A DNA stretch of 64,000 nucleotides. Origin: Saprospiraceae bacterium (GTDB taxonomy: Bacteria; Bacteroidota; Bacteroidia; Chitinophagales; Saprospiraceae). The position numbers and the translations under genes were made by a program. The stretch spans positions 1 through 64,000 of the forward strand of contig JADJYH010000034.1 of the NCBI GenBank assembly GCA_016719855.1, in the 5' to 3' direction. The notes under the pieces were generated by a model that worked only from the letters and a program-made list of their open reading frames with translations, ran no database searches and was not told where the DNA came from. Shown here one piece after another: positions 1 to 11,933 of the stretch. The first letter of the stretch is position 1; each line of letters begins with the position of its first letter.

Positions 1-3000
1 AATACAACCGCCCTGGTTGGTTGTCACGATATACATGAATAGGTATGGTTTTTTGTTTTCGTACCCTTTGGGACGAGTAAGCAAGGCTACCGGGTTCCGG
101 CAACCGGTGCAACTAAGCGTTGCATTGTTCTCAGAGGCCCAACTGTAAGTATCGGCGTCCAGTCGGCATCCAACTGTACCTTTCCCCTGCTTGATGGGAA
201 TTGTGTCTATGCCTAAGTCCGGCAACTCGACGTCGGATTCAAAGATGTCAAGCACCAACTGTGTCGTACAACTACCGATGTCAGTAACCAAGAGTGTGTA
301 GATACCCGGTGCCAAATCAATGAAGTTTCCATTTTGCCCAAAATCTTGCCCGTTTAAGATAAAACTGTAAGGCGGTGAACCGTTGTTCACGGTATCCACT
401 TCGATGGAGCCGTCGGATTCGCCGGGACAAGATTCATCCGAGATGATTAGTTGTGGTATGGGCGTCTCACCCGCCGAAACCATAATCGCATCAGTGTCGC
501 ACAGGCACCAAAGTCAACACCTGCATCGGCAATGGGAGTGGGGTTGACTACTATGGTAAATGCAGCGGTATTGGTGCAGTCGTTGGCATCGGTCGCTATG
601 ACAGAGAAGGTGGAGTTGTTGATTGGTAAAACATTCAGCGTTGGCGTGTTAGCCCCAGTGCTCCATAGATAGTCATCCCCGCCTGTTGCAGTCAGTACGG
701 CGGCATCGCCTTGACAAAGAACGCCGTCGTTGTTGTTCAGACCGGATGTTTCGGCGGCATTAATAGCTGCGGTTGGTAGCGGGTTCCGTCACCGTTTGCG
801 CTGTGCTGGTCGCCGTGCAGCCGTTTACAGTCACGGCTACCGTGTAGTTTCCGGTAGCGGTGGCGATGTAGCTTGACAAGGTAGCACCGACTATGTTCGT
901 GCCGTTATTTTGCCATTGGTAAGTATAGCCTACGCCCATGGGGGCGTTCAGCACAACGCTGGTGCCTGAACAAAAGGTGGTAGCTCCGACGGGGGTGATG
1001 GCAGCAATGGGAAAATTATTGACGGTGACAGTTACCGGGCCGCTGGTCGCTGTGCAGTTATTGCCATCAGTAACGACCAAAGTATAATTTCCGCTCGTCG
1101 TGGCAGTGTAGATGGGCAAAGTTGCCCCGGGGATGTTGACACCGTTTTGCTTCCATTGATAATTGTAGCCTGCGCCGATGGAGCCGTTTAGCACGGCGCT
1201 GCCGCCTGCGCAAAAGGTTGTAGCACCAGCTGGTGTGATGATGGCAGTGGGCAGCGAGTTGACCGTTACGGTTTGAGCGGTGCTGGTCGCTGTGCAATTA
1301 TTGCCATCGGTCACCACCAAAGTGTAGTTCCCAGAAGCAATGGCGATGTAGCTCACCGAAGTTGCACCTGGAATATTTACGCTGTTTTGCTGCCATTGGT
1401 AGATGTAGCCTGGGCCAGTGGAGGCGTTCAATACGACACCGCCTCCTTGGCAGAAGGTGGTTGCCCCTGCGGGTGTGAAGGCGGCGGTGGGCAACAAATT
1501 AGTAGTCACTGTGACTGGACTACTTGTCGCTATGCAATTATTGTCATCGGTCACCCCCAAAGTATAATTTCCGCTCGTCGTGGCGGTGTAGATGGGCAAA
1601 GTTGCTCCGGGGATGTTGACACCGTTTTGCTGCCATTGGTAGGTGTAGCCTGGACCAGTGGAGCCGTTTAGGATAACGCTACTGCCTTCACAGAAGGTTG
1701 TTGCTCCAATGGGGGTGATGTTTGCCGTAGATATTTGATAAAAAACAATCGGGGTACCCTGCGCCACTGCCAGACACGTGTCGCCTAAGTTGGGCAGTCC
1801 GTTTCCGGCACTGCTGCCCACTAAGGCGGAAATGTAGTATGTGACCCCGTAATTCATGCCGCCCGGCACAAAACTGAAAACCGGCTGACTCGAAGACGCC
1901 ACCGGGTTCAAGATGCTCGCCCCGCTGCCCTCGTGCAGGAAAAAGCCCAACAAATCATCAGGGTCAAACACCTGCCCGGCGCTGTTGTAAACCGCAAGTC
2001 AAAGCTTTGTGCGCCGCAGGCTTGCAGAGCAGTTTGGCTCATCGTGCCTACGTCGCTGGTGCAGTTGCAGAGCCTCATCCCATTGACGGCGATGGGTCCA
2101 CAACTGTTGGCATCGACCACTGAAAAACTGTAAGCGACTCCGCTCGGAATGAAATTGCTCGTGAATTGAAAGCCGCTCAGGGTTCCCATTCCTCCGGTCA
2201 CGGTATAAGGTTGAGTTCCTCCGGTAAGATCGAAGCTGACCTGGTAGGCAGTGTTGCCGCCGTTGCAGGATTCCAGAAGATTGGCAAAGGCGAGCAGGGC
2301 GGGGCAGTCAGCGTCACGGAGGTGCTGATACTGCATCCGGCAGCAATGTCCGTCACGGTGACTGAATAAGTTCCTGCATTAAGCCGGTGGGGTCTTCGAT
2401 GCCGTCAAGCGAATTGTCATTTCAGTCAAAATAAATGGCGGTGTGCCGCCGCTCACAGTCAGGTCAATCGAGCCGTCTGCCGAGCCGTTGCAGGTGGGCG
2501 GCTGCGAAGATGTGAGGACGGTGAGCGGACAGCTTGTGATGGTGAAGGAGCAGGTTTCCGTGCAAAGGGTGGCGTCGGTGAGTGTGAGCGAATAATTGCC
2601 GGCGAGCAGGCTGTTCAGCGCGACGCTGCCGGGTGCCGGGCTGCTGCCGGAACCGCTTGCTGCCCCGCTCCAGGCGTAGGTGTAGGGCGCAGTTCCTCCG
2701 CTGAAGGCGATGGCAGCCACGCCGTCGCTTGCCCCGGCGCTGCTGGCGGGGGTTTGCTGGGCGCAGTTCAGCACAAAATCCGGCGGCGCAGTGAGGGAGG
2801 CAGCTGCCGTCGCAGTGCAATTCACGTCATCCGTCACAGTGACGGAATAACTGCCCGCCTGCAAGCCGCTGGGGTTTTGCAGCCCGTCGAGGAGTTGTCG
2901 CTCCAGTCAAAAACAAACGGCAGGCTGCCGCCGCCGAGGTGACTTGAATGGCTCCGTCCGAGCCGCCGGGGCAGGTGGCGTTTTGCGAAGCAACCCCTGC

Positions 3001-6000
3001 CAGCGTCAAAGTGCAGCCTGGCTGGGTGATGGAAAAATTGCAATTTTCCGTACAGCCGTTGGCATCGGTCAGCGTGAGGCTGTATGTGCCTGCCGGGAGG
3101 TTGGAAATGGTGGCCACGCCCGCCGGTGCGTTCGCAACGCTGCCGCTCGCTGCCCCCGACCAAGCGTATTCATAGTTCCCCGTACCTCCGCCAAAGGTGA
3201 TGGACGCCACGCCGTCGCTGCCGCCTGCTGTTGTGACGGGGCTTTGCTGCGCGCAGGATAAAGACAGGGGCGAAGGCTCCGTCACCCCGGCGCTGCCGTT
3301 GACCATGCAGCCGCTGGCATCGCTGACCGTGACGGCGTAGTTGCCCGCCGCCAACCCGGTTGGGTCTTCGATGCCGTCGAGCGAGTTGTCATTCCAGTCA
3401 AAACCGTAGGGCGTTGCGCCGCCTGCGACGGTCAGGGCGATGGCGCCGTCCATGCTGCCGCTGCAGACGAGCGGCTGCGGGATGATGGAGCTGATGGCAA
3501 AACCGGCGCAGCCGGGTGCGGTGATGGAAAAGCTGCAAGTCTGCGTGCAGCCCCGAAATCGGTCAGGGTCAGGCTGTAAGAACCCGCGACTAAATTGCTG
3601 ATGATGTAAATTCCGGCGCTTGCCGCCGAAGCGCTCCCGCCCGATGCGCCGCTCCAGGCGTAGGTGTAAGGCGCTGTGCCGCCACCGATGGCGATGCTTG
3701 CCGAACCGTCGTTACCGCCCGGGGTGCTGACCGGCGACTGTTGCAGGCAATTCAAAGTCAGCACGGCAGGCTGTGTAACGGTAGTGCTGCTATTGGCAAA
3801 ACAACTCTGTCCGTCGGAGACAGTCAGGGAGTAAGTGCCTGCCGCCAGCCCAGTCGGGTTGGGCTGCCCGTTCAGCGAGGAGGGCGTCCAACTGTAAGAG
3901 TAGGGCGTAGTACCGCCCGTCACGGTGGTTTGGATGGAACCATTCGGTCGCCAAAACAGGAAACTGGCGTTGCCGTCGCGCGTTGAAATGACAGGCAAAG
4001 GGTTGACCGTGACATCCGCAGTCCCCGTAGCCATACAGGTGTTGGTACCCGTCACCGTCACGGTATAGGTGCCGGCATTTGAAGGGGTTGCTGGATTGAT
4101 AAAAGGGTTTTGGCTGGAAGAAGTAAAGTTGTTGGGCCCCGTCCGACCAGGAGACCCCATTGCCGCCTGATTCAAATAAAATCAGGGCAGCCCGGCACAT
4201 ACGGGACTGGTACTCGAAACATCCACAGCAGGTATAGCATTTACCGTAACAAAGGTCGAGGAGATGCCGGTGCAGCCCGTGGCGGGAACCGTGACAGTGA
4301 CTGCGTAAGCACCGCTTGCCAATACACTTGCCGAAGTAATGAGGGGATGTTGCTGCACACTGAAAAAGCCATCCGGTCCCATCCACGACCAGGTGACACC
4401 GCTCGTTCCGCCGCCGCCAAATTGAGCATAGCGCCTTCACAGACAGGACTATTGCTCGATGCCCCCACAACTGGCGAATCGTTCACGATGACGGCAGTGG
4501 AAGATGTTTCCGTGCAACCGGTGGCAGTTACGGTCACGACGACTGAATATGCGCCACTTGCCAATGTTGTTGGAGAAGGGATGTTAGGGTTTTGGCTCGA
4601 TGAGGTAAAACCGTTAGGACCCGTCCACGACCATGTGACACCGCTCGTTCCCGTTGCCATCAACCCTAACGGGATGCCGGAACACACTGGGCTGTTGCTG
4701 GATGCAAGCACCATCGGCGTGGCGTTCACGACGACAGAAGTGCTTGCCTCGTCGGTGCAGCCGAACCCGTTGGTCACGGTCACGGTGTAAGTGCCTGCAT
4801 CCGCCAGCGTTGCCGAGGGGATGTTGGGGTTTTGCTGTGGGCTGGAAAAGCTGCCCGGTCCTGACCACGACCACATCGTGCCGCCGCTGCCTGCCATCAG
4901 GTTGAGCGTTGACCCCTCGCAGATGGGGCCGTTGTTGGTCGGGGCGGCAGTGGGTTCGGCTTGCAGGATGACGGTGGTTTGGGCGCTTGCCGTGCAGCCC
5001 TGGGCGTTGGTCACGGTGACGATGTATGTTCCTATGTTGGCACCCGAAGCGTTGGGAATGACGGGGTTTTGGACGTTGAAAGTGCCGCCAGGACCTGACC
5101 ATGACCACACAGTACCGCCTATTCCGGTTTCTGTCAAGTTGATGTTGGTTCCCGGACAAGGCGTGTTGCTGCCTGCCACTGCGGTCGGGTTGGCATTGAC
5201 GGTGACGGTGGCACTGATACCGGTGATGTTGGTGGTGCAATTACCGTTGGTCACGCTAACCAGCGAGTAGGTGGTTGAAACGGTTCGGCGTTACGCTGAC
5301 GGTGTGCCCGGGGCTGATGTTGTTGAGGATAAAATTGCTGGTGCCGTCGCTGTACTCTACGTTGTAGGTGCCGGTGCCGCCGCTGGGGATGAAAGTGAGG
5401 GTAGAACTGGTGCCTGTGCAGATGGCGGTGGGGTGGCGGTGAGGTGGAAGCCAATAGAGGGCATGGCTCGCCGCATGTACAATCTGATAGGATTTCGTCG
5501 CTGCCGGGCGTTTGAGCATTGACGCAGGGGGCACCGATTTGCGGCTCGCCGTTGCAGAAGTGGAGTAGTCGCCTTCCCACGGGAGGAGGGTTATTGCTGA
5601 AATCGTAACCTGCTCCACAGAAAGAATTTGTAGGGTAACAACCGCTTAACTGGTTGTCGTAAAGGATGAGGCTTATCAAATTGGGGAAATTGAAATTGGG
5701 AATATTGCCACTCAGTTGGTTGTTGTGAAAATTGAGCCCCTCCAAATTGGGAGGTTAAAATTGGGTATGGTGCCGCTCAACTGGTTGTTGTAGAGGTAGA
5801 GATATGTCAAATTTGGGAGGCTAAAATTGGGTATGGTGCCGCTCAACTGGTTTAACCCGAGGTCTAGGCTTATCAAATTGGGTAAGTTAAAATTGGGTAT
5901 GGTGCCGCTCAACTGGTTGTTGTAGAGTCCAAGGACTTCCAAATTGGGCAGGTTGAGGTCAGGGAGGCTGCCTACCAAGTTATTGCTACCAATTAGTAAA

Positions 6001-7023
6001 CTAGTAACTCTATTACTTCCATTGCAGCCCACCCCATACCAACTGCATACACAACTCGTTGTGTCCCATGTATTTATCCAGTTGTCGCCGTCGGTGGCTT
6101 CATAGAGTTCGACGAGAGCAGGCTTGTCGGGGTGGGTGCTACAGCACATACCTTCTTGGTTGTTGCAGAAGTTTGCCCATGATTGGGTGAAAAGGCCGGG
6201 GTTGTTGGAAATATTGCCGCTGGTAACATGAGGGCACAGGGACTGAAGGCCAGGGTTTAGGCAGCCGCTCAACTGGTTGTTGTGAAGCCAAAGTGTAGAT
6301 AAATTAGGCAGGTTCAAGTTGGGTATGTTGCCGCTCAATTGACTGTTATGGAGGTCAAGTACTTGCAGATTAGGCAGATTGAAATCGGGGATGCTACCGC
6401 TTACCTGATTATTATGGATGTACAGAGCTATCAGGGAGGGTAAGTTAAAGTTTGGAATATTGCCAGTCAATTGGTTGTAGCCAAGACCAAGTGATATCAA
6501 ATTAGGCAAATTAAAGTCGGGGATGCTACCGCTTAGCTGGTTACTTGTGAGTTCGAGAATTGTTAAGTTGGGTAGGTTGAAATCGGGGATATTGCCAGTC
6601 AATTGGTTGTATTGCAAAGACAAGATTTGCAAATTGGGCAGATTTAAATTAGGGATATTGCCACCTAACTGGTTTCCATCCAGTTTGAGACCTTGTAAAT
6701 CGGGTAGGATAATATTTGGGATATTACCCATCAAGCCGTTACCCGAGAAAGATGCATCACAAAACCGCCTCCCCGTTTAAATCCAGACAAGTAACACACC
6801 CTTGCCCATTGACCGTGACCCCATACCAAGTCCCAATCGCCTGCCCCGGCACGAGCCAATTGTTGTTGTTGGTCCAGTTCGCACCATCAGTAGCATTGTA
6901 CAGCGCCACAAGCTCCAAGGAATCGGAAGTGCATTGCCCCTGTAAGCGTGAGAGCGGCAGGCACAACAAGAGCCATAAAAAGCAAATCGTTTTGGTTGAT
7001 TTCCTAAGTAAGAGGGTATTCAT
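1..7023 (-). CDS. Giant LRR / Ig-like / SprB-repeat surface adhesin, 5' end present, runs off left edge, many frameshifts
   Basis: Exported cell-surface protein of unknown ligand. It starts at 7023 with a signal peptide (MNTLLLRKSTKTICF...). Two leucine-rich blocks follow, each opened by an LVxLYxATDGxNW module (near 6930 and 6120), then Ig-like domains with WSWSGP cores (5250-4200), SprB-type repeats with APYTYAWSG and GSYSLTLTD motifs (about 3990-2390), four 80-aa Ig-like repeats (1740-790) and further repeats up to base 1. The C-terminal sorting signal would lie outside the window. I see about a dozen frame changes (near 6740, 5745, 5560, 5270, 4400, 4160, 3556, 2860, 2380, 1940, 775 and 500). 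Protein similarity resumes in another frame each time, so I read it as one gene of more than 2300 residues. It follows the type B protein at 7088-10654 after only 64 bases. The domain call is firm; whether the breaks are real is not. Confidence 0.75.
790..1740 (-). repeat. Four 240-bp tandem repeats (Ig-like, 80 aa each)
   Basis: Cores encoding YxYQWQQNGVNIPGAT recur near 917, 1157, 1397 and 1637, an exact 240-base period. Each unit also carries GATTFC and GNYTLVVTDGNNCTATS. The copies are very similar, as expected of recently expanded or recombining adhesin domains. Confidence 0.85.
5640..6735 (-). repeat. 66-bp tandem repeats encoding plant-type leucine-rich repeats
   Basis: About twelve 22-residue units of the form IPNFNLPNLxxLxLxxNQLSG, in two blocks (seven then five) separated by a Cys-rich cap and a second ATDGxNW module near 6120. 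The LSGxIP signature is the one seen in plant-type LRRs. The repetition is visible in the DNA at a 66-base period. Confidence 0.85.
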
Positions 7024-7087
7024 AGGTGAATTCGATAGGTTAAAAACAAGCTATTGATATTGCTTTTCAGAAGACATGTTCGTTCCC

Positions 7088-10000
7088 TCACCTCACCACC
7101 GTCAAGTCTCCTTTGAAAACTTCCACTTTTCCGTCCACAAATTCGACTTCGGCAAACCAAACAAACACACCTGGATTGACTGGCTTGCCCTGGTGCATCC
7201 CATCCCAACCTTGCGAAGGCTCGTTCGGCGTCAGGTAACCACCCTCAAATACCTGTCCGCCCCATCGGTTGAAAATGCGCAGGGAGCGAATAACCTTCAC
7301 CGACCCGTCTGCAAACATAGTGAATCCGTCATTGCTGCCGTCCCCATTGGGTGAAAAAACGTTCGGTGCGTAGATTTTTCTTTCTTTTCGCACGATGATT
7401 TGGATTTGCCCTACTGCCGGGCATCCATTTTCATCTTGTACCCAAAGATGATAGGTGGTTGTTTCTAATGGGCGGGCAACGGGTTCCAGGCAATCTGCAC
7501 AATCCAATCCTTCTACAGGCGACCAAGTGATGCTGTCAGGGAAGAAGTTTATTTCGGGTGAAAGCTGCACACTGTCGCCCAATTCGATTTGCAAGATTTC
7601 AGGCAACGAAAGCTGCAATTCCAATGGTTCGTCGAGCGAAAATGGAAGTGCTTTCCGGCAGCCCTCGCCATCTTCTACCCACAGAATATGAGCACCGCCT
7701 GGCAGATTGGGGAACAAGGTGTTCGGGGAAAAATAAGCTGTGACATTGATGGAGAAAATATATGGTTCTATGCCGCCCATGGCCTGGGTGACTGTCAAGG
7801 AGCCATTTTCATCGCCAAAACAAATGGGCGAAACAGTGGACAAGCTTGCATCAAGCACGGAAACCGTGAGCGTCAGTTGTACTATGCTGTCACAGCCTCT
7901 GGTGGCTTGCAAGGTGTCGGAAAAGATGCCTGTTTGGCCATATTCGTGGTTGCCCAGAAGATAAGTTTCACCTTCACAGAGATGCAATTCAAGCGCCTGT
8001 AAATAGGCAGAAAACACGGTCAGCGCCGTCGTCACCGTGCTATCACAGCCCCCTTGCCATGTTTGAAGCACGTCCGTGTAGTTGCCGCTTTGGGTATAAA
8101 CGTTGCTCCCAACAGCAAGGCTTTCCCCCTTCGCAAAGGGAGATGGTTTGGGTCAGTGTTTTCACTGGTAACACTATGACGCTTGTGGTCACCGTGCTGT
8201 CGCAGCCCAGCCATGTTTGAAGGATGTCCTGATAAACGCCTTGTTGGTTGTAGGTACTGCTGCCGACCATCACACTATCACCTTGACAAAGGCTGAAGTT
8301 TTGTTGCGTAAAAGCGAGCGGGTACACGGTTATCGAAGTGGTCAAGATGCTGTCGCAGCCGTCCGGCGTTTGCAGGGTGTCCACGTAAACGCCTGCCTGC
8401 GAATAGACCTGATTGCCCACCGTCACGCTCTCGCCTTGACAGAGCATGAACTGTTGGGCAATGGAAACCACAGGAAGTACCGTCAGCGTCGTGGAAATGA
8501 TGCTGTCGCAGCCATTCACTGTTTGCAAAACATCCGTGTAAACACCACTATCGGTGTAGGTATTGCTGCCGGCGTTACGCTCTCACCTTCGCAGATGACC
8601 GGCGCTTGCGCAAATTGATAGGCTGGAAGAACGTCAAGGTTCGTTGTCACGATGCTGTCACAGCCGTTCGACGTTTGCAAAACATCCAGGTACGTGCCGC
8701 TCACTGAATAGGTGCTGCTGCCAACCGTTATGCTGTCTCCCTGGCAAATGACGGGCGATTGTCCCATTTGAAAAACCGGATAGACCGTGAGGTTTGTGAA
8801 AACGATGCTGTCGCATCCGTTCATGGTTTGCAAGATGTCAGCGTAGCTGCCACTTTGGTCGTAGATACTGCCGCCCACAGTTAGGATTTCGCCTTGGCAA
8901 ATACTTAAAGTCTGTTGTATGGAAGCAGTGGGGTAAACAACAATCGAGGTAGTCAAGATGCTGTCGCAGCCGTTTCCAGAAATTGACTGGAGTGTGTCCA
9001 GGTAAATGCCCGCCTGGGTGTAAACTTGGTTGCCGACCGTTACGCTTTCGCCCTCGCAGAGGGTGAGCGACTGGTCTACTGAAAACGTTGGCAGCACTGC
9101 CAGCGCCGTTGTGACAATGCTGTCGCAGCCGCTTGCGGTTTGCAACACGACTGTGTATGTGCCGGAAGCGCTGTAAACGCTTGCGCCGACCGTCAGGCTT
9201 TCGCCCTCGCAGATGACGGGCGATTGTTCCATTTGAAAAACAGGGTTCACTGTCAGGAGCGTTGTGACGGTGCTGTCACAGCCACTTGCCGTTTGCAACA
9301 CATCCGAATATGTGCCGCTTGCAGCGTAGGTGTTCCCTCCAACTGTCACGCTTTCGCCTTGGCAGATGATGGGTGATTGCGACGTTTGAAAAACCGGCAA
9401 CACTGTGAGGCTGGTCAGTACGGTGCTGTCGCAACCGTACACTGTTTGCAGGGTGTTGGTGTAGCTGCCGCTTTGATTGTAAATATTGCTTCCCACCGTG
9501 AAAGTTTCACCTTGGCAAATGGTTGGGGCTATGCTCTGAACAACAGGTTGATGCACTACAATCTTCACCGTGTCTGTGTTAGAGCAGAGGCGGCTGAAAT
9601 GGATATCGTCCAAGCCAAAGTCATTGCCGCCGACTGTCAAGTTTTGGTTTACCAGTCGAATAACAGCGGAAGTGGCGGTGCCAGAATTCCAAATAATATA
9701 GAACTGCTTCCATTGGCATTGCTGAGGTAAAGGCTGGAACACATTGCCCAGCAACTGCCCGTTAACGCTGAACTGCAGGTTGGACAAATTTGTCTGGATG
9801 CTTGACCAATTCGTCACCCACGCTGAAAAAATGTAGTCATTCTGTGGCTTCACGTTCACGGTCTGCTGCCAGACAGTGGTATTCGGAGTGCCTGCGCCGT
9901 TCACAGCCATCAAGTTGCCTGTGCCGCTTGTATGGTCGGTGCAGGGAGCGGCAAGCGGATGGACATTTATCACGTTGTTAGTTAGGGCATATACAGCTTG

Positions 10001-10654
10001 CGGCCCTATGTCGGTCGGGCTGTGCGTGTAGCTGCTGATAAAGCCTGTATTGCCCTGCTCAAAATCGCCGTTGGTGATAAGGTTTTCCGTCTCGAAAATT
10101 CCGCTCACCGTGTAAGTTGTTGTCTGCGACGGCGAGGCGATTGGGTTGGCAATATCGGTTGCACTTAAGCCAGTATTAGGCGACCAAGAATATCCCTGCG
10201 CACCCTGCGCCTGTAACTGAGTGGAACCGCCTGAACATATATTGACAATTGCGGCTGAGGTGTTCACACCGTCCAGCACAATGAGGTTTGTGAGCCGAAT
10301 GGTGTCGCAGGGCAAGGAAGCTAACGTGTCCAGGTAAATGCCAGTTTGCTCATAGATATGGTTGCCAACGGTCAGGCTTTCACCGGGGCAAAGCGTGACG
10401 GAAACGGTGTCAAAAACGAAGCAGACTTCCGGCAATGCTATCGCCAAGTGCTTACATGGATACAAAGGATTATTGAGTGCCAATGCCGGAGAATCCAGTA
10501 TCGATTCAGTTATATTGGTACGTTCTTGCTGTGTAATTCCATTGGTCGTTTGGCCTAATTGACGCTCACCAGTCGCTCCGGCGAGCGTGGTCAAGAAGAA
10601 AAAGGCAACTAAAACACGAGTCGCCTTCAGACGGAGGAAGAAATGGATTTTCAA
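7088..10654 (-). CDS. T9SS type B sorting-domain repeat protein (frameshifted)
   Basis: Secreted protein of about 1185 residues. The signal peptide begins MKIHFFLRLKATRVLVAFF. An N-terminal region of about 330 residues includes a carbohydrate-binding-like stretch (NLITNGDFEQGN ... FGLDDIHFS). Twelve repeats of about 51 residues follow, of the form CxGESVTVGxxxYxxSGTYxDxLQTxxGCDS. The C-terminus (YAPNVFSPNGDGSNDGF ... LRIFNRWGGQVFEG ... PGVFVWFAEV) is the gliding-motility-associated type B sorting domain, which in this phylum targets proteins to the T9SS and the cell surface. Frame changes lie near 8575 and 8115. The signal peptide closely resembles that of the outer-membrane gene at 20065. 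Function beyond surface display is unknown. Confidence 0.8.
7850..10420 (-). repeat. Twelve 153-bp coding repeats
   Basis: Units of about 51 residues headed by ICxGESxTVG and ending LTVxPxF repeat twelve times between the N-terminal region and the sorting domain. One unit near 8960 carries a few extra residues (SISGNGCDS). The pair of Cys residues per unit (CxGE and GCDS) is constant. Confidence 0.8.
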
Positions 10655-10728
10655 AGCGGTTAATTTTATTGTTCAAAAACTGGTTTGTAGCTATCGGCGC
10701 AAATCTGGTGAACTTAAATCAAGCGGTT

Positions 10729-10753
10729 ATCCCCGCCCGAATGCTGGGCGGGG
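10729..10753 (-). terminator. GC-rich hairpin after the 10786-11926 gene
   Basis: CCCCGCCC and GGGCGGGG form an 8-bp stem just past the stop codon of the upstream gene. There is no clear T-run on the minus strand, so termination may be weak. An equivalent hairpin sits in the related junction at 20153-20182. Confidence 0.5.
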
Positions 10754-10785
10754 AGATAGGTGTCAAAATGAAAACAGAGCTGCTT

Positions 10786-11926
10786 TTATCGTTGGATGAC
10801 CAATTTCTGCGTACTTGCCCTGCCTGCGCTTTGCAAGGCGATCAAGTAAACACCCGGTGCCAATCCGCTCACATCCAGTTCCGGTGAATCACCCTCTGAT
10901 AATTGAAAGCGTTGTACCCGCCTTCCCGATAGGTCGAAGATTTCCACTTGCGCTTCGCTGGTTAGGTCGGCAGCAATGGTGACATAACTGTTGGCAGGAT
11001 TGGGCGATATCGAAAAGAAAACGAGTTTGCTAAGCTCCGAAGCCTCGCTAACCACCATGCAACTGTCGGTTTGCGCCGCTGTGCAGCCATTGGCATCGGT
11101 CACGGTCACACCAAAGCTGCCCGCAGGCAGGTTGGTTGCCGTGATGCCGGTTTGCCCGTTGCTCCAGACAAATGCAAATGGCGGTATGCCTCCACTGGTG
11201 AAAATAGTTGAAAGGCAGCCGGATGTCCCTGCTTGCTGTTCGGTGGCGAACGTCAAATTCATAGCCTCGAAGTTGGCAACGGTTGCCATTTCAGATGCTG
11301 TGCAGCCGAAGGCGTCCGTTACCGTTACGGAATAGCTTCCGTCCGGCAAACCGGAGATGGCGGCAGCGCCGCCGCCATTGCTCCAAGTGTACATGAACGG
11401 CGCTCCGAGGCTCGAAACAACCGTCCCGATGCTTGCCGTATTTTCACCGCAATAACCATTTACGACATTAAGCGCCAGCCAATCTCGGCTGACGGCATGA
11501 AAAGACGCCAGCTTGCTCAAGCCCCCGTCCAAACACGCCGGGGTTGGTGTAAATTCCCGAAACATCGTAAACCACTGCCACGCTGTCCACCAAACAACCA
11601 TCGGGCAGTTGGGCGATGAATTTGTACGATTGGTTTGCCTGGTAGCCAGACAAGATTCCATCTGCGCCGTTGATGACCATGACCGAACTGAAGCCATTCC
11701 ACTGAATAAAACCGGCGCATTTCCATTGCCCGTCCTCCTCAAATGCAGCGATGATGTGGCTGCCGAAGGGCAGTATGTCGCCGTCGAGCGTGGGGGTAAT
11801 GTCGCTGGGAACGAATAAACTGGCGCTAAGAAATGTGCTGTAAGGGTCGCCGCAAAAGCCCGGTTGTCCCTCCATGGCATTTGAAGAAGCGACTATCAAA
11901 GTGAATATCAAAAGTTTGTTCCGCAT
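10786..11926 (-). CDS. T9SS type A sorting-domain protein with SprB repeats (frameshifted)
   Basis: Secreted protein of about 378 residues. It has a signal peptide (MRNKLLIFTLIVASSNAMEG), an N-terminal domain of about 120 residues also seen in the neighbouring adhesins (PFGSHIIAAFEEDGQWKCAGF), two SprB-type repeats (APFMYTWSNGGG, GSYSVTVTDAFGC; PPFAFVWSNGQTG) and a type A C-terminal sorting domain (FSISPNPANSYVTI ... FDLSGRRVQRF ... GVYLIALQSAG). One frame change lies near 11500. The last residues, ASTQKLVIQR, are identical to those of the M23 protein at 20212, which points to a shared or duplicated 3' module. Ligand and function are unknown. Confidence 0.8.
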
Positions 11927-11933
11927 GGCTTTA

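Noticed and set aside
780..1740. Regular 240-bp repeats as a possible CRISPR or satellite array
   Set aside because: The repeats are long, contiguous and translate into one protein domain; there are no spacers. The 153-bp and 66-bp arrays are coding repeats for the same reason.
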